NCBI GenBank assembly: GCA_002077045.2
Contig: KZ111151.1
Location: 393,523-457,522 of the forward strand
Reading direction: 5' to 3'
Length of the DNA stretch: 64,000 nucleotides
From: Rachicladosporium sp. CCFEE 5018
Taxonomy: Eukaryota > Ascomycota > Dothideomycetes > Cladosporiales > Cladosporiaceae
Of the stretch, positions 33,535-42,467 are shown in pieces. Each line of letters begins with the position of its first letter. Within the stretch, counting starts at the first letter, position 1. Position numbers and translations under genes: made by a program. The notes below the pieces were generated by a model. That model made no database searches, had not been told where the DNA came from, and saw only the letters and a list, made by a program, of their open reading frames with translations.

Positions 33535-34878
33535 ATGGCAGCACCCGAAGTATACGACAACGCGTACCCGAAGATCTGCTTGGCCTGGCTGCTCCGAGGT
33601 GAGTGCGGCCACGGCCAGTGCGACCGGCGGCACCACAACAACTTGCGCCCGGGTGGACCGCGAATCGCACAGGTTAATATTTCGACCGAGCTGGGCACGT
33701 CGTGCAACAGGTGCCTGCAGAGAGGCCTGGTAGTATGTTATGGCTCTCAAGTGTGCGAGACTTTGCCTAACCACTTACAGTGCGATAAGAAAGGCCGCGG
33801 CGAAGGCGGTGATGATCCATGCTCGGAGTGTAGGTGGTTTCTGGGTGACGATACGTCGACGCCCTGTACCATATCGGAGGAGCAGAGTGTGAGCGACGGT
33901 CATTGGCACACGATGTGCAAGCGTGAGGGCAACGACCACACGCTTCCCGATTGGTCCGTTCGGCATAGGATTCGCGGCAACCGCGCGAAGAAGGGTGAAC
34001 AGCGCGAGACGGTCATGCAGGGACCCCAGCCGATGTCCGACAACAGGCTCAAGGCAGGCTGGTCTGGCAAGACGCTGGAGCAGCTCACGAGCCAGCTCGA
34101 TCCCCTGCCGCCGGACGTGCGCGCTCACCCTCGGGCATACCTGCTTCCTCCGCGCGACAATGCCAAGGAGAGGAAGAAGCGGAAGCAAGCAGACGAGCTT
34201 GCTGCTCAAGAGGCGTCGTACTCGCCCTTGCCGTCTGTCTCTTCTGTTCCCGCTCAGCCACAATCCGGGGCAGCTGCGATGGGCTCATTCGGCCTCCCGG
34301 CTCAGGGTCCCCGCTCTGGTGGGGTCGTAAGCTCATATTACGATCAGCGCACACAGTCGTTGGTCCAAATCTCGGTGCACACTACGCCTGTTCCGAGTCT
34401 CCCGGTGTCTAGCATGGTTGCTGGGTCGTTCTCCGCGCTCCCGCAGGTGTCGGCGTTTACGGGAGGCCTGCTCTCCTCCCCTCCTCCTGTGCCGGCTGGC
34501 ATGCGTCCAGCTCCTGTTCCTTCCCCCGGCGTCCCATCCCGGTCAAATCCTCCTGCGCCCGCTCGTCAACCAGCGCAGCGTAACGCCGGCGCCGCTCATC
34601 CGCCTCCTCTCGCTCGCGCACCGGCAGCTAGCAATGTGCACCCGCCACATGGGCTTCCGCCAAGGCCTGCCTCGTCCACCGAGCCGCCATCGAAGAAGCT
34701 CCGCACCAATCCTGGCGCGCTAGCTCCCGTCGTCTCTCCCGCATCAGCGCCTTCAACGGATGTGGAGATGAGCGAGGCGAACGTCGGCAAGGATCCCAGT
34801 GCCGGCTTTGAGTCGATGACCAACAATCAGGTTGACCTGGACGACATGCCTGCTGTCGACGAGGATGAGGAGGAGTAG
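33535..34878 (+). CDS. CCCH zinc-finger protein with second Cys-rich region and disordered Pro-rich tail
   Basis: A single exon encodes 447 residues from MAAPEVYDNAYPK. A CCCH finger is visible at C15-x8-C24-x4-C29-x3-H33 (CLAWLLRGECGHGQCDRRH), a class that usually binds RNA. A second Cys-rich part follows (CNRC ... CYGSQVC ... QCDKK ... CSEC) and may bind more zinc, somewhat like a binuclear cluster. Residues about 200-225 are basic (KERKKRKQ). The remaining half is rich in Pro, Ser and Ala, probably disordered, with PPSKKLR as a possible nuclear signal and an acidic end (DEDEEE). An open stretch upstream of 33535 lacks an ATG. Hairpin array 4 starts 55 bp after the stop. Among the four tagged genes this is the best candidate for a protein that binds the hairpin RNA, though that is inference. 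Confidence 0.72.
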   Translation: MAAPEVYDNAYPKICLAWLLRGECGHGQCDRRHHNNLRPGGPRIAQVNISTELGTSCNRCLQRGLVVCYGSQVCETLPNHLQCDKKGRGEGGDDPCSECRWFLGDDTSTPCTISEEQSVSDGHWHTMCKREGNDHTLPDWSVRHRIRGNRAKKGEQRETVMQGPQPMSDNRLKAGWSGKTLEQLTSQLDPLPPDVRAHPRAYLLPPRDNAKERKKRKQADELAAQEASYSPLPSVSSVPAQPQSGAAAMGSFGLPAQGPRSGGVVSSYYDQRTQSLVQISVHTTPVPSLPVSSMVAGSFSALPQVSAFTGGLLSSPPPVPAGMRPAPVPSPGVPSRSNPPAPARQPAQRNAGAAHPPPLARAPAASNVHPPHGLPPRPASSTEPPSKKLRTNPGALAPVVSPASAPSTDVEMSEANVGKDPSAGFESMTNNQVDLDDMPAVDEDEEE

Positions 34879-34933
34879 AGTTGTGTGCGCGTTTGCGAGC
34901 TGTTTGTTGTTCTCCCCTGCTTCGTCCTCCTCC

Positions 34934-35136
34934 GCCTTTGAGTAAGATCTCAGGCTTGCACTGCTTCAATGCCCCTCCCCCGAAACATTGTTTCACCCAC
35001 CATTGAGTAAGATCTCTGGTCCCCGGCCTCAACTGTTACACCTCCCCGCCTCTGAGTCAGATCTTAGGCCTGCACCGCTTCACTGCCCCCATCCCCAGCT
35101 CCGCTTTTTTCCTCGCCTCTGAGTAAGATCTTAGGC
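34934..35136 (+). repeat. Hairpin array 4: four 22-nt repeats
   Basis: Copies start at 34934, 34999, 35048 and 35115, in sense orientation to the CCCH gene. The second has ACCA/TGGT arms, i.e. two compensatory changes in one stem. The third has the GAGTCAGATC core variant. Linkers are C-rich and longer than in array 1 (27-45 nt). Confidence 0.93.
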
Positions 35137-35139
35137 TGC

Positions 35140-37690
35140 ACGCAATTAGCACTTCAGACTAGTGTGATGTAGAATGAAAGCCGGTTCGAGTCGCAAGGCT
35201 GTCTAATGTTGGTCCCCGCTTTCAGCTTGTTTCTTCTGCCTGTGTTCGTACCATGCTCTGCGTTCTCCGATTCGGCGATATTCAGCGATAACGAAAGGTC
35301 TCTCGCGGCGAGCTTCCCATGAGTAGCTCTCACCACCGAGCTCGTTCCAATCGCCCTTCGCAACTACCGACTCTGACCTTACGCATGAAGACGTTCGCCA
35401 CCGATCTTTTGTGGCAATGTCTCGGTTTCAAGATCTCACGCCCAGCGTCCACTACTAGGCGTTCGCGCTCGGGATGTCATGCGGGAGCTCTCATGCCTGC
35501 GCTTTCGGAGTCATGCTGAGCGGAATCCCTCGGCTGAAGGACCGGAGAGCATTTGTTAACAGAGAGAGAACATGATTCTATTCATTCCAGTGTACTGCTG
35601 GTCACTCATCATGATCTTGCCGCTGTATCTATGGAGACAAGAAGCGCTTCGAGTGCACTCATAGGCAAGTTCTGCGCAGATCCTACGCCAATTCAAGCAG
35701 TTTCTATTGAGCCCGGGCAAGAGTAGCACCTGTCTGTTGGGGAGCATCGTCTTCGATGGCCAACATCCGATCCGCGGACGTGATCGGCAAGTACACCTAG
35801 TCGAGAGGCCTGCGCATCTGTTGAGCATTGTCGGTGTTCGTGATACATACTGCTCCTTCTCACCGACCTCGCATCGATCGAGCCAGACATGTCAGACGAA
35901 AGACTCGAGCCCATGAGGGCTAGTCTCGGAGAACTGACTCGACCGGCATGATGCTCCCACGCTTGCCCTGCTGCGCCTCCGCATAGCCCAACGCCGTGAG
36001 CCCTCAAGCCGAGAACCATTCTGTGCAGTAGTAGCAGCAGCAGCAGCAGTAACACTTGTGTGACGAAGCCATTTCTAACCAATGCTAGTGTTCATGCTAC
36101 GATACACACTCCTCATTCGTTTGGCAATGGCTGGAGAATTGTACATACTTGGAGTCGTATGCGACGCTGGAAACGATGGCTGACGTTCCGTTTGGCTCGC
36201 TCGGTCTTGTTTCAACACCATAATCAGCAGGATGAGATATGGGATCGAACGTCATCCCGTACTGCCTTGGCCCTGTTCCAAACCTCCGAGCAAAACCTTC
36301 AAGTTCAAAGCCACATGACGGACGACTTTCGGCCGCGCGGTCGTGGGTGTCATCGCTACCAATTGTCTCAGTGCTCCTGCTGGAGTCAACATTGTCCCCG
36401 CTCTTGAGAGCAGCAACGACCACATCCATATGCGATGCAGAGCGCGGCTGCGCTGACTGGGAGAGCAAAGTAGCAGGCCGGACTTCGCCAAGCGCTGACT
36501 TCTCCTTTCCCGTCTGAACGCTCGTAGGTCGATAGTAGATTGTGCGTCCTTCGCCACTTGGAATGAGGAAATCTCAAGACATAATTGAAAGTGGCACAAG
36601 CACGAGAATGCCATGATGTGAAACCCTACCACTTGGTTTTCGGCGAAAGCTCATAATGCTGCAGCGGGATGCGATGAGCTCAAAGACCAAGACCCACATC
36701 GTACCACTGGAGAAGACCTGCCCTCATCTCGCCCTCGACGTCTCTGCAGAGCTGTTTCCAGGCTGTTCGGTCAAAATTGTCGCCCGACCGCGATTTATGA
36801 AGGTTTGAGAGTTGCTCTCGTGCTTGCTATCTCTCGGTGTTGTCTTCTTTGCTTTCTCTGCGCGGTGAATCGTGCCCTTTCTGTCTTGCTTCGCACGCCC
36901 CTGTAGTCTGCACTGCATCATGGCAAGCCCCGACCATACAACGCTCAGACCGTCCACTGTTGACCCGTTTTGCTCCACACATGGTTAGTGCTAGAAGGTG
37001 CCTCGTCCGGGCTTTCTACGAGAAAAGCAACGCAGGACAGTGTTTTCACTCCATCATGTATGTGATTGGATCAGCATGGAGAGTTCGGATCGCTGCACGC
37101 CCACTGGTCCTTGTATATCGCCGTCTCACGGCCTTGTTGCTCTGAGCTCGAGCGTCAAAGAACAAAGCGTCCACGATCAGTTGTCAACTATCAAACGGCC
37201 AAAATTACGACTCTGACTCTCATACATCTACGCTCCTCGAATTACGATGCACTATCAACGATGGCGAGCTTGCCGTCCCAATATGGGAAGACACTTGGAA
37301 ACAGCGGCATGGATATCCTCGAATCTACATGCAGGCAACTGTGGCTAAGAAGTAATAAATGCCCTGTGTAGGCAGAATTCAACGACGGTTCAGGATAGTG
37401 GCGCTTGACTCGGAGTGTAGCCAGTGCGCGATGTTGACTTGCATCAAGTGCGATGCGACTGGACAACTGAGCAAGTGACGGACATTCGATAGTCGATCTA
37501 AGTTGAACGAAACTCTTGAACACGCCCAAGTCTGTGGCATCATTCTTACAGCAGATCGGCTCATCCCTCTGCACTTTGTGCTGCATCCTGTGTCGCTACT
37601 TTCCCACTGCTGAGACCTCTCGTAGGGCGGGGGTAGACGTGCATGTTCCTCAGTTGGTCAATGTATCGCGACCCAGGTATGTAGACCGAT
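35140..37690. other. 2.5 kb without a supported gene; CAG microsatellite at 36026-36050
   Basis: No coding region is supported. A short (CAG)n/GTA tract lies at 36026-36050. The stretch separates the last hairpin array from the PER1 relic that marks the right flank of the island. Confidence 0.45.
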
Positions 37691-37699
37691 ATGCTAGTG

Positions 37700-37915
37700 A
37701 AGGAACCATGATTGCCGAGAGTTGCCGAGATGCAATTCTAGTAATCAATCAGTCGATACATGTAGTTATAGTCGAGTGATGTTCAAATCTTACCACCCTA
37801 GCGTCACGCAACGCTTGGTTTCTGGGAGGCGATCGCCAGACAAAGCCCTATACAGCCCGGTGTAGGTGAAGAGGACGCATAGTACAACCAAGAAGGTTTG
37901 AGACCGTCATGTGTG
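37700..37915 (-). pseudogene. PER1: Relic of the PER1 5' end (exons 1 and 2)
   Basis: Read on the minus strand, about 37911-37794 gives LVVLCVLFTYTG and SGDRLPETKRCVT, matching PER1 exon 1 (LIALCVLFVFAG, SGDRLPEFKSCVT). A GTAAGA donor at 37793-37788 follows. After a ~50-bp intron-like stretch ending CTAG, 37737-37700 reads NCISATLGN, matching PER1 exon 2 (DCISANCGK). The rest of PER1 is not found nearby. The match includes the splice donor position and the exon 2 acceptor, so this is a truncated genomic duplicate, not a processed copy. Confidence 0.75.
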
Positions 37916-38127
37916 ACCAAATTGGACGATGCATGTCGTGAAGGCGCCGAGACCTGTTCCTCTACTACGCACAACCGCTGTGGAAAGGTGAGTTCGCCAA
38001 GTTGGAGACGGCAGAACGATCATCTCAGTCTGCTAAACGTGAAAGGCAAGAGTACAAAGCCAATCGTAATGTCGTTGCCCATAACGTGAAGAAGTCTCAA
38101 AAAATCCGAAAAGATTTGCTTGGACGA

Positions 38128-38205
38128 TGCCGACTGGAGGAATCGAACCTCCGATCTATTCATGTCGCATACGAGTGAATCGCTTTACCACTGAGCCAAG
38201 CCGGC
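38128..38205 (-). tRNA. tRNA-Thr(CGU) with 6-nt intron
   Basis: The minus strand folds as a cloverleaf: acceptor GCCGGCT/AGTCGGC (one G-T pair), D-loop with GTGGTAAA, anticodon stem ATTCA/TGAAT, anticodon CGT (reads ACG, threonine), T-arm GGAGG-TTCGATT-CCTCC, discriminator A. The anticodon loop has 13 nt, consistent with a 6-nt intron (TGCGAC) after position 37. It reads as functional. Its decayed counterpart lies at 12410-12494. Confidence 0.85.
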
Positions 38206-38733
38206 CGCTGTGCTGAGGGCGAAGCCATTAGTGACTATACCGTATATTCTAATACGACAAATTAGGCGAAGTAAACATCTTAGGAACGTGGCTTGGCATT
38301 GGAAGTGAGGTGACGGTCAACACTCTGTATTTCAGCTTCCCCGCACTTCGAAACATTGTCTCGCATCTGTCGTGGTGTTCGTGATCGATATCTGAACGTG
38401 TCATGAACGTGAGAGCGGCGGTGTGTCTATCTTCGGGGAGGTCCTGATCACCGCGATCGGTTTCCATGACCAGCACCTAATACTCACATCACAAACCGAC
38501 TGCCGGCAAGCTCACCAATGATTCACTACTTGACAGACGATTTGGGAGTTGGAGTACGTGACTCTCGGCCCTCACGTTGTCAAGCTACCTTTCATTCAAG
38601 TATGCCAAACGCTATCATATACCCTCGCCATGTTTCATACCCAAGCACCAACGCTATGCATTTCTACCCTTCCATCTCAAGTGCGCCATTCACCAACTCG
38701 CTGTCCCGCTCAATGATCCGCTTTGTTGAAGCA
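38206..38733. other. Intergenic, no gene seen
   Basis: The 528 bp between the tRNA-Thr gene and the stop of the tyrosine phosphatase gene show only short unsupported frames. Confidence 0.5.
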
Positions 38734-41376
38734 TCACGTCTCGCCTGACTCGCCTGGGCCCTGTTTCTGCGACACAAGCCACTCCATGACACTCTCATAG
38801 CAAAGAACGTACTGGCGCAAACTCTGCACCATGCTGATGCGCTGATTGCGGAAGTCCTCGACAGTCTTCTCTACGAGGTCGATATCGTTCTTGTCGATCC
38901 AAGAACCACCAGAAACATTGCTCTCGTCACTGTTGTGGCGCGACGAGGAAGGCTTACTTGAGGACTTCGAGTCGACGTCCATTGGCGTCTGCGATGAGTG
39001 CTTCGATGGCTCATCATGAAGTCGTTGCCGTTTCAGCATGTCAATGACCGAGTCTACGGTGCAGAATGTGCCTGTGCGTCCACAACCAGCCGAGCAATGC
39101 ACAAGTGTAGGCCGGTTATTAGCCGGCTCCGGCTCGCTCGAGTGTGTCTTGTTCACAGTCCGGGCCACCGAGTCGCACTGCTCTACCAGACCAAGAAGAT
39201 GAGCAGGATGTGCCGGCGCACCGAAGTCGGGCCACGAGGAGTACTGCAGCTGTGTGACCTCACGCATGCGCTCGAACGGGAAGTTCTCGTGACTGAGCGT
39301 GAACTTACGCACAATTACGTGCGGCTGCTCCGTCTTCGATCTGTCGTCCTTGGCTTCCACAGGCGCAAAGGGAATGTTCGCTGGGTTCGTAGACGATCTC
39401 CTAGCTACCGAGGGACGCGCCTTCGCTCGGTGGATCTTAGCCGGTTCAATCGAGGCGCGCTTCTCGGATAAGAAGTCGAGGTGTATTTGCCCGTACTGTT
39501 TGCCATTCCAGTAATTGTGCGCCTTGACTTGAGCACCTTCTTGCTCTGCTGTCAGCATTACAATCACTCGGATGTCCTGCTGCCAGACGACGTTCCAGAA
39601 GTCGTTGAAGGTCGCCGGAATTGGCGCTTGTGTAGAGATGTAGCGCTTGTTGCTCCAGGCGGCTTTGATGTGGGAGGCGTTGAAGTAGTCACAGCCGTGA
39701 CTTGGAACACCTTGGAGACGTACTCGCGAGTGCTCGAATGGCCAGATGTTATTGTAGCGGTTCTTGTTGCCTTTCTCGATACCAGCGATCTGGATCTTCT
39801 TGATCGGCTTCGCATTCTTCGAAGCGAATGGTGATGTGGCAAATGTGACTTTCCCCGAAAGTGCATCCTCCATCCGCTTCTTCTCGCGACGCTCGATCTG
39901 CTCGAAGCGGTCCGACACTCGCTTGCCTTGGTCCTGATCATCCGACACCTGCTTCATCCAAGCTGGGAAGCTGTCTTCGGTCGCTCTTGTCGCACGCGTC
40001 GGGTGCTTGAGCGACATCTGACCAACTCCGCCAATCAAGTCCATATTCTGCCGGATGTTGCCGAAGAATGGATTTGCAGGCTTGTCGGTCAGTGGCATCG
40101 GGCAGCCGCCAATTACAGGCGGGATCAGCCTGCCCTCGGAATACGTACCTGAAGCTACTGAGTCGTCGCTCGTGGCGTCGACCCCAGCCTCAACGTAGTT
40201 CGGGAAGCGCTTTGCAAACTCTTGAAACCCACCCTTGATTATGTACAGTGTTCCAGCATATCCTTCAGTCCTAAATTTCTTGATGGTGTTCATGCAGGTC
40301 ATCGCATCCTTCAATTGCGCCGAGCTGTTATCGTAGACGACAATGTACTTGCTGCTCCTCCAATTCTCGAATTTGGCACGCTGACCCTCGTCCTTGAATG
40401 TTGCTGCCAGTTTCTCCACATTGAAGGCGGGTCTCTTCAGTAACGTGGTCGGGATGCATAACGTAAGTGCGCCGGCGACATGCGCTTGTGCAAAGTGTGT
40501 GGAAACACGTATGTCCAGTATGAGCACCTCTTCGTCAGAGGACCCTAGCAGATTGATGACCCGCTGTGCAGTGACCATGACTTGTCCCTCGTCATTGCCG
40601 CTGTCCGGTAAAGTCTCCGCGCGATGTATCGGCATTGCGTAGCTGCCGCTAGTGTTTGTGTCAAGCGGCAAAGCTTTCCGTGGCTGTCGCTCTGGCGAGT
40701 GCTCGCGCCTGTGCTTCTCACCGTGCTCGCCATCAGCCATACTTGCAGGCGAACCTCTGCGCGCTATATCAGGCAGCATTCTAGAGTCCGGTGAGAGCAT
40801 CCTTTTAGGTGATTGCGACATCTCGGACACGTTTGGCTCCAGCAGCTCCCGGCCCATCCTTGGTGGAGGCGGCATCGTCTTAGGAGCAGGAACGCTCTTT
40901 GCACTCTCTTGGGCGAGCACGGGTTTGCTTTGTTTGCTTGCTTGATGGCGTGCAGGCGGCGCATTCATGGCAAACCCGCTGAGGCCACCAAGGTTGAATG
41001 ACTTACCCTCAGTCTGCTTCTTGAAGGCACTGAACTCTGGATTCTGCTCGTGTGGTATCACGCTTGGTGATACTGCAGCTGTCGATTGCACTGTCGAAGT
41101 GGGTGGGCTCCAATGTGCTTTCGAGTGTTGCACATCGTCGTTATTTGGCTCGCCGGTCGTCTGGAAACCGAAATAGTTAGGACTCGGCGTCTTCGGCGTG
41201 TGGCTTGAATCGTGTGGTGTGGCTAGTCGAGGTGTAAAATAGGGAGGCATAACATGACCGGTGCTGGAGCTGCCCTGACGCCTCGAGGGAGGAATGCGAC
41301 TCGAAGGGGACGAGATCGCCGTGGGCTGTGTATAACGTGGTGACGTCGCGGTTACTGACATGGTCACCTCGATCAT
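38734..41376 (-). CDS. Protein tyrosine phosphatase with rhodanese-like domain (MAP-kinase phosphatase type)
   Basis: A single exon encodes 880 residues. The N-terminal ~240 residues are Ser/Pro-rich and probably disordered. A rhodanese/CH2-like domain at about 255-400 (EVLILDIRVSTHFAQAHVAGA ... KYIVVYDNSS) lacks a catalytic Cys, as in the docking domains of MAP-kinase phosphatases. The PTP domain spans about 510-875 with NRYNNIWPFEHSRV, the substrate loop DYFNASHI, the WPD loop (SSWPDFGAP) and the signature HCSAGCGRTG, with Cys761 as nucleophile and Arg767 binding phosphate. The layout matches fission yeast Pyp1/Pyp2, which dephosphorylate stress MAP kinases. An insert with Ser-rich low complexity lies after the signature. 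A second in-frame ATG five codons downstream could also be the start. Confidence 0.92.
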   Translation of the reverse strand: MIEVTMSVTATSPRYTQPTAISSPSSRIPPSRRQGSSSTGHVMPPYFTPRLATPHDSSHTPKTPSPNYFGFQTTGEPNNDDVQHSKAHWSPPTSTVQSTAAVSPSVIPHEQNPEFSAFKKQTEGKSFNLGGLSGFAMNAPPARHQASKQSKPVLAQESAKSVPAPKTMPPPPRMGRELLEPNVSEMSQSPKRMLSPDSRMLPDIARRGSPASMADGEHGEKHRREHSPERQPRKALPLDTNTSGSYAMPIHRAETLPDSGNDEGQVMVTAQRVINLLGSSDEEVLILDIRVSTHFAQAHVAGALTLCIPTTLLKRPAFNVEKLAATFKDEGQRAKFENWRSSKYIVVYDNSSAQLKDAMTCMNTIKKFRTEGYAGTLYIIKGGFQEFAKRFPNYVEAGVDATSDDSVASGTYSEGRLIPPVIGGCPMPLTDKPANPFFGNIRQNMDLIGGVGQMSLKHPTRATRATEDSFPAWMKQVSDDQDQGKRVSDRFEQIERREKKRMEDALSGKVTFATSPFASKNAKPIKKIQIAGIEKGNKNRYNNIWPFEHSRVRLQGVPSHGCDYFNASHIKAAWSNKRYISTQAPIPATFNDFWNVVWQQDIRVIVMLTAEQEGAQVKAHNYWNGKQYGQIHLDFLSEKRASIEPAKIHRAKARPSVARRSSTNPANIPFAPVEAKDDRSKTEQPHVIVRKFTLSHENFPFERMREVTQLQYSSWPDFGAPAHPAHLLGLVEQCDSVARTVNKTHSSEPEPANNRPTLVHCSAGCGRTGTFCTVDSVIDMLKRQRLHDEPSKHSSQTPMDVDSKSSSKPSSSRHNSDESNVSGGSWIDKNDIDLVEKTVEDFRNQRISMVQSLRQYVLCYESVMEWLVSQKQGPGESGET

Positions 41377-42467
41377 GTATGAGTCGCCTGTACTGCAGAG
41401 TGGTACACAATTGTGTCAGAGGTCTTCTTTACGCCATAGCGCACGGTATAATGTGAATTGTTATGTCGCGTGCTGAAGATGCCCTCGAGGAGACTCGACT
41501 CAGCGAGCGAGACCCTTGAATGACGTCGTTGTTTCCTAAGGTGGCGGAAGTCACACCTCAGGAATAGAGGTGAATGTAAGCCTTGGACACGAGTTCGTAA
41601 TTGGTTCAGCAGCAGTGGCGAAAATGATAACCGGCCTCAAGGACACAGTTTAGGGCGCAGCAGCGTGTAGCTGGAGCGGGAGGTCTTCGAGAAATGGATT
41701 GGCAATGCAGACTTTACGAAACAGCTGTGGGTGGAGCCTGGGAAGCAGCCGTTGCGGCGGGGCTTGCCGATCGTGTGGTAATTAATAATAAACCCCCGAG
41801 AAGCGGTGCAACGTCATTCCAGCCTTGCGAACCTGACGACTAACGTTTTCCTGATAGTCCGAGAACAACTTGCTATCGGTCCATATGCGCCTGCAGACCG
41901 ATGCCTCGACATCTCTGGCATCTGGTCACGTTACGCGCCTCAACGCCCCGTGCGTCACTTACGTGCACTTCCACGATTTCGATACCGGCTGCGGCCTTTG
42001 TTGTGGATCCGCAGCTGCAGTAGTCTACTATGGCGCAAGGCCTAGATCTCGCGCATAATCCATACACCGCGTCCTCGACATCCGCGACATCTTCGGATGA
42101 TATGCGATGCACAACAGATCGTCGATTGACCTCGGAGTTGAAGGGATGGTCCCCCGACCACACGGGATGAACGACCCGTTCGTGTGACTCGTTGCTCAAA
42201 ACATCGTCGTTTGAGTATGCCTATCCACTGAACACATGGATGGAATGTGAGGTTGCCCATTTCTTCGTCTGGAACAAAACTTGAAGTGTAGTCAAAATTG
42301 AGGTGATGTGAGGAACGCACGCTAGAAGTAGGTTAATCATGACTTCATCTCCTCGTCATCCCAATGGTTCGTGTAATCATGTTGCGCTTGGATATGCTAC
42401 ACAACTAACAGCAAGTCCATATTACAACCTGTTCGTTGCAGAACCTATCTAAGCCAGATTATCACAC
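41377..42467. other. Divergent intergenic region
   Basis: 1.09 kb lies between the starts of the phosphatase (minus) and the dehydrogenase (plus). It must hold both promoters. No gene is supported. Confidence 0.5.

Noticed and set aside
23451..35136. Arrays of ~22-nt repeats separated by ~20-40 nt could be mistaken for CRISPR arrays
   Set aside because: The genome is clearly fungal, there are no cas genes, the spacers are low-complexity pyrimidine-rich linkers, and repeats follow gene 3' ends in sense orientation.
12495..38127. Island as a Starship-type element or a retrotransposon
   Set aside because: No tyrosine recombinase, reverse transcriptase, integrase, transposase or terminal repeats were recognised. 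The island may be mobile, but its class cannot be assigned.
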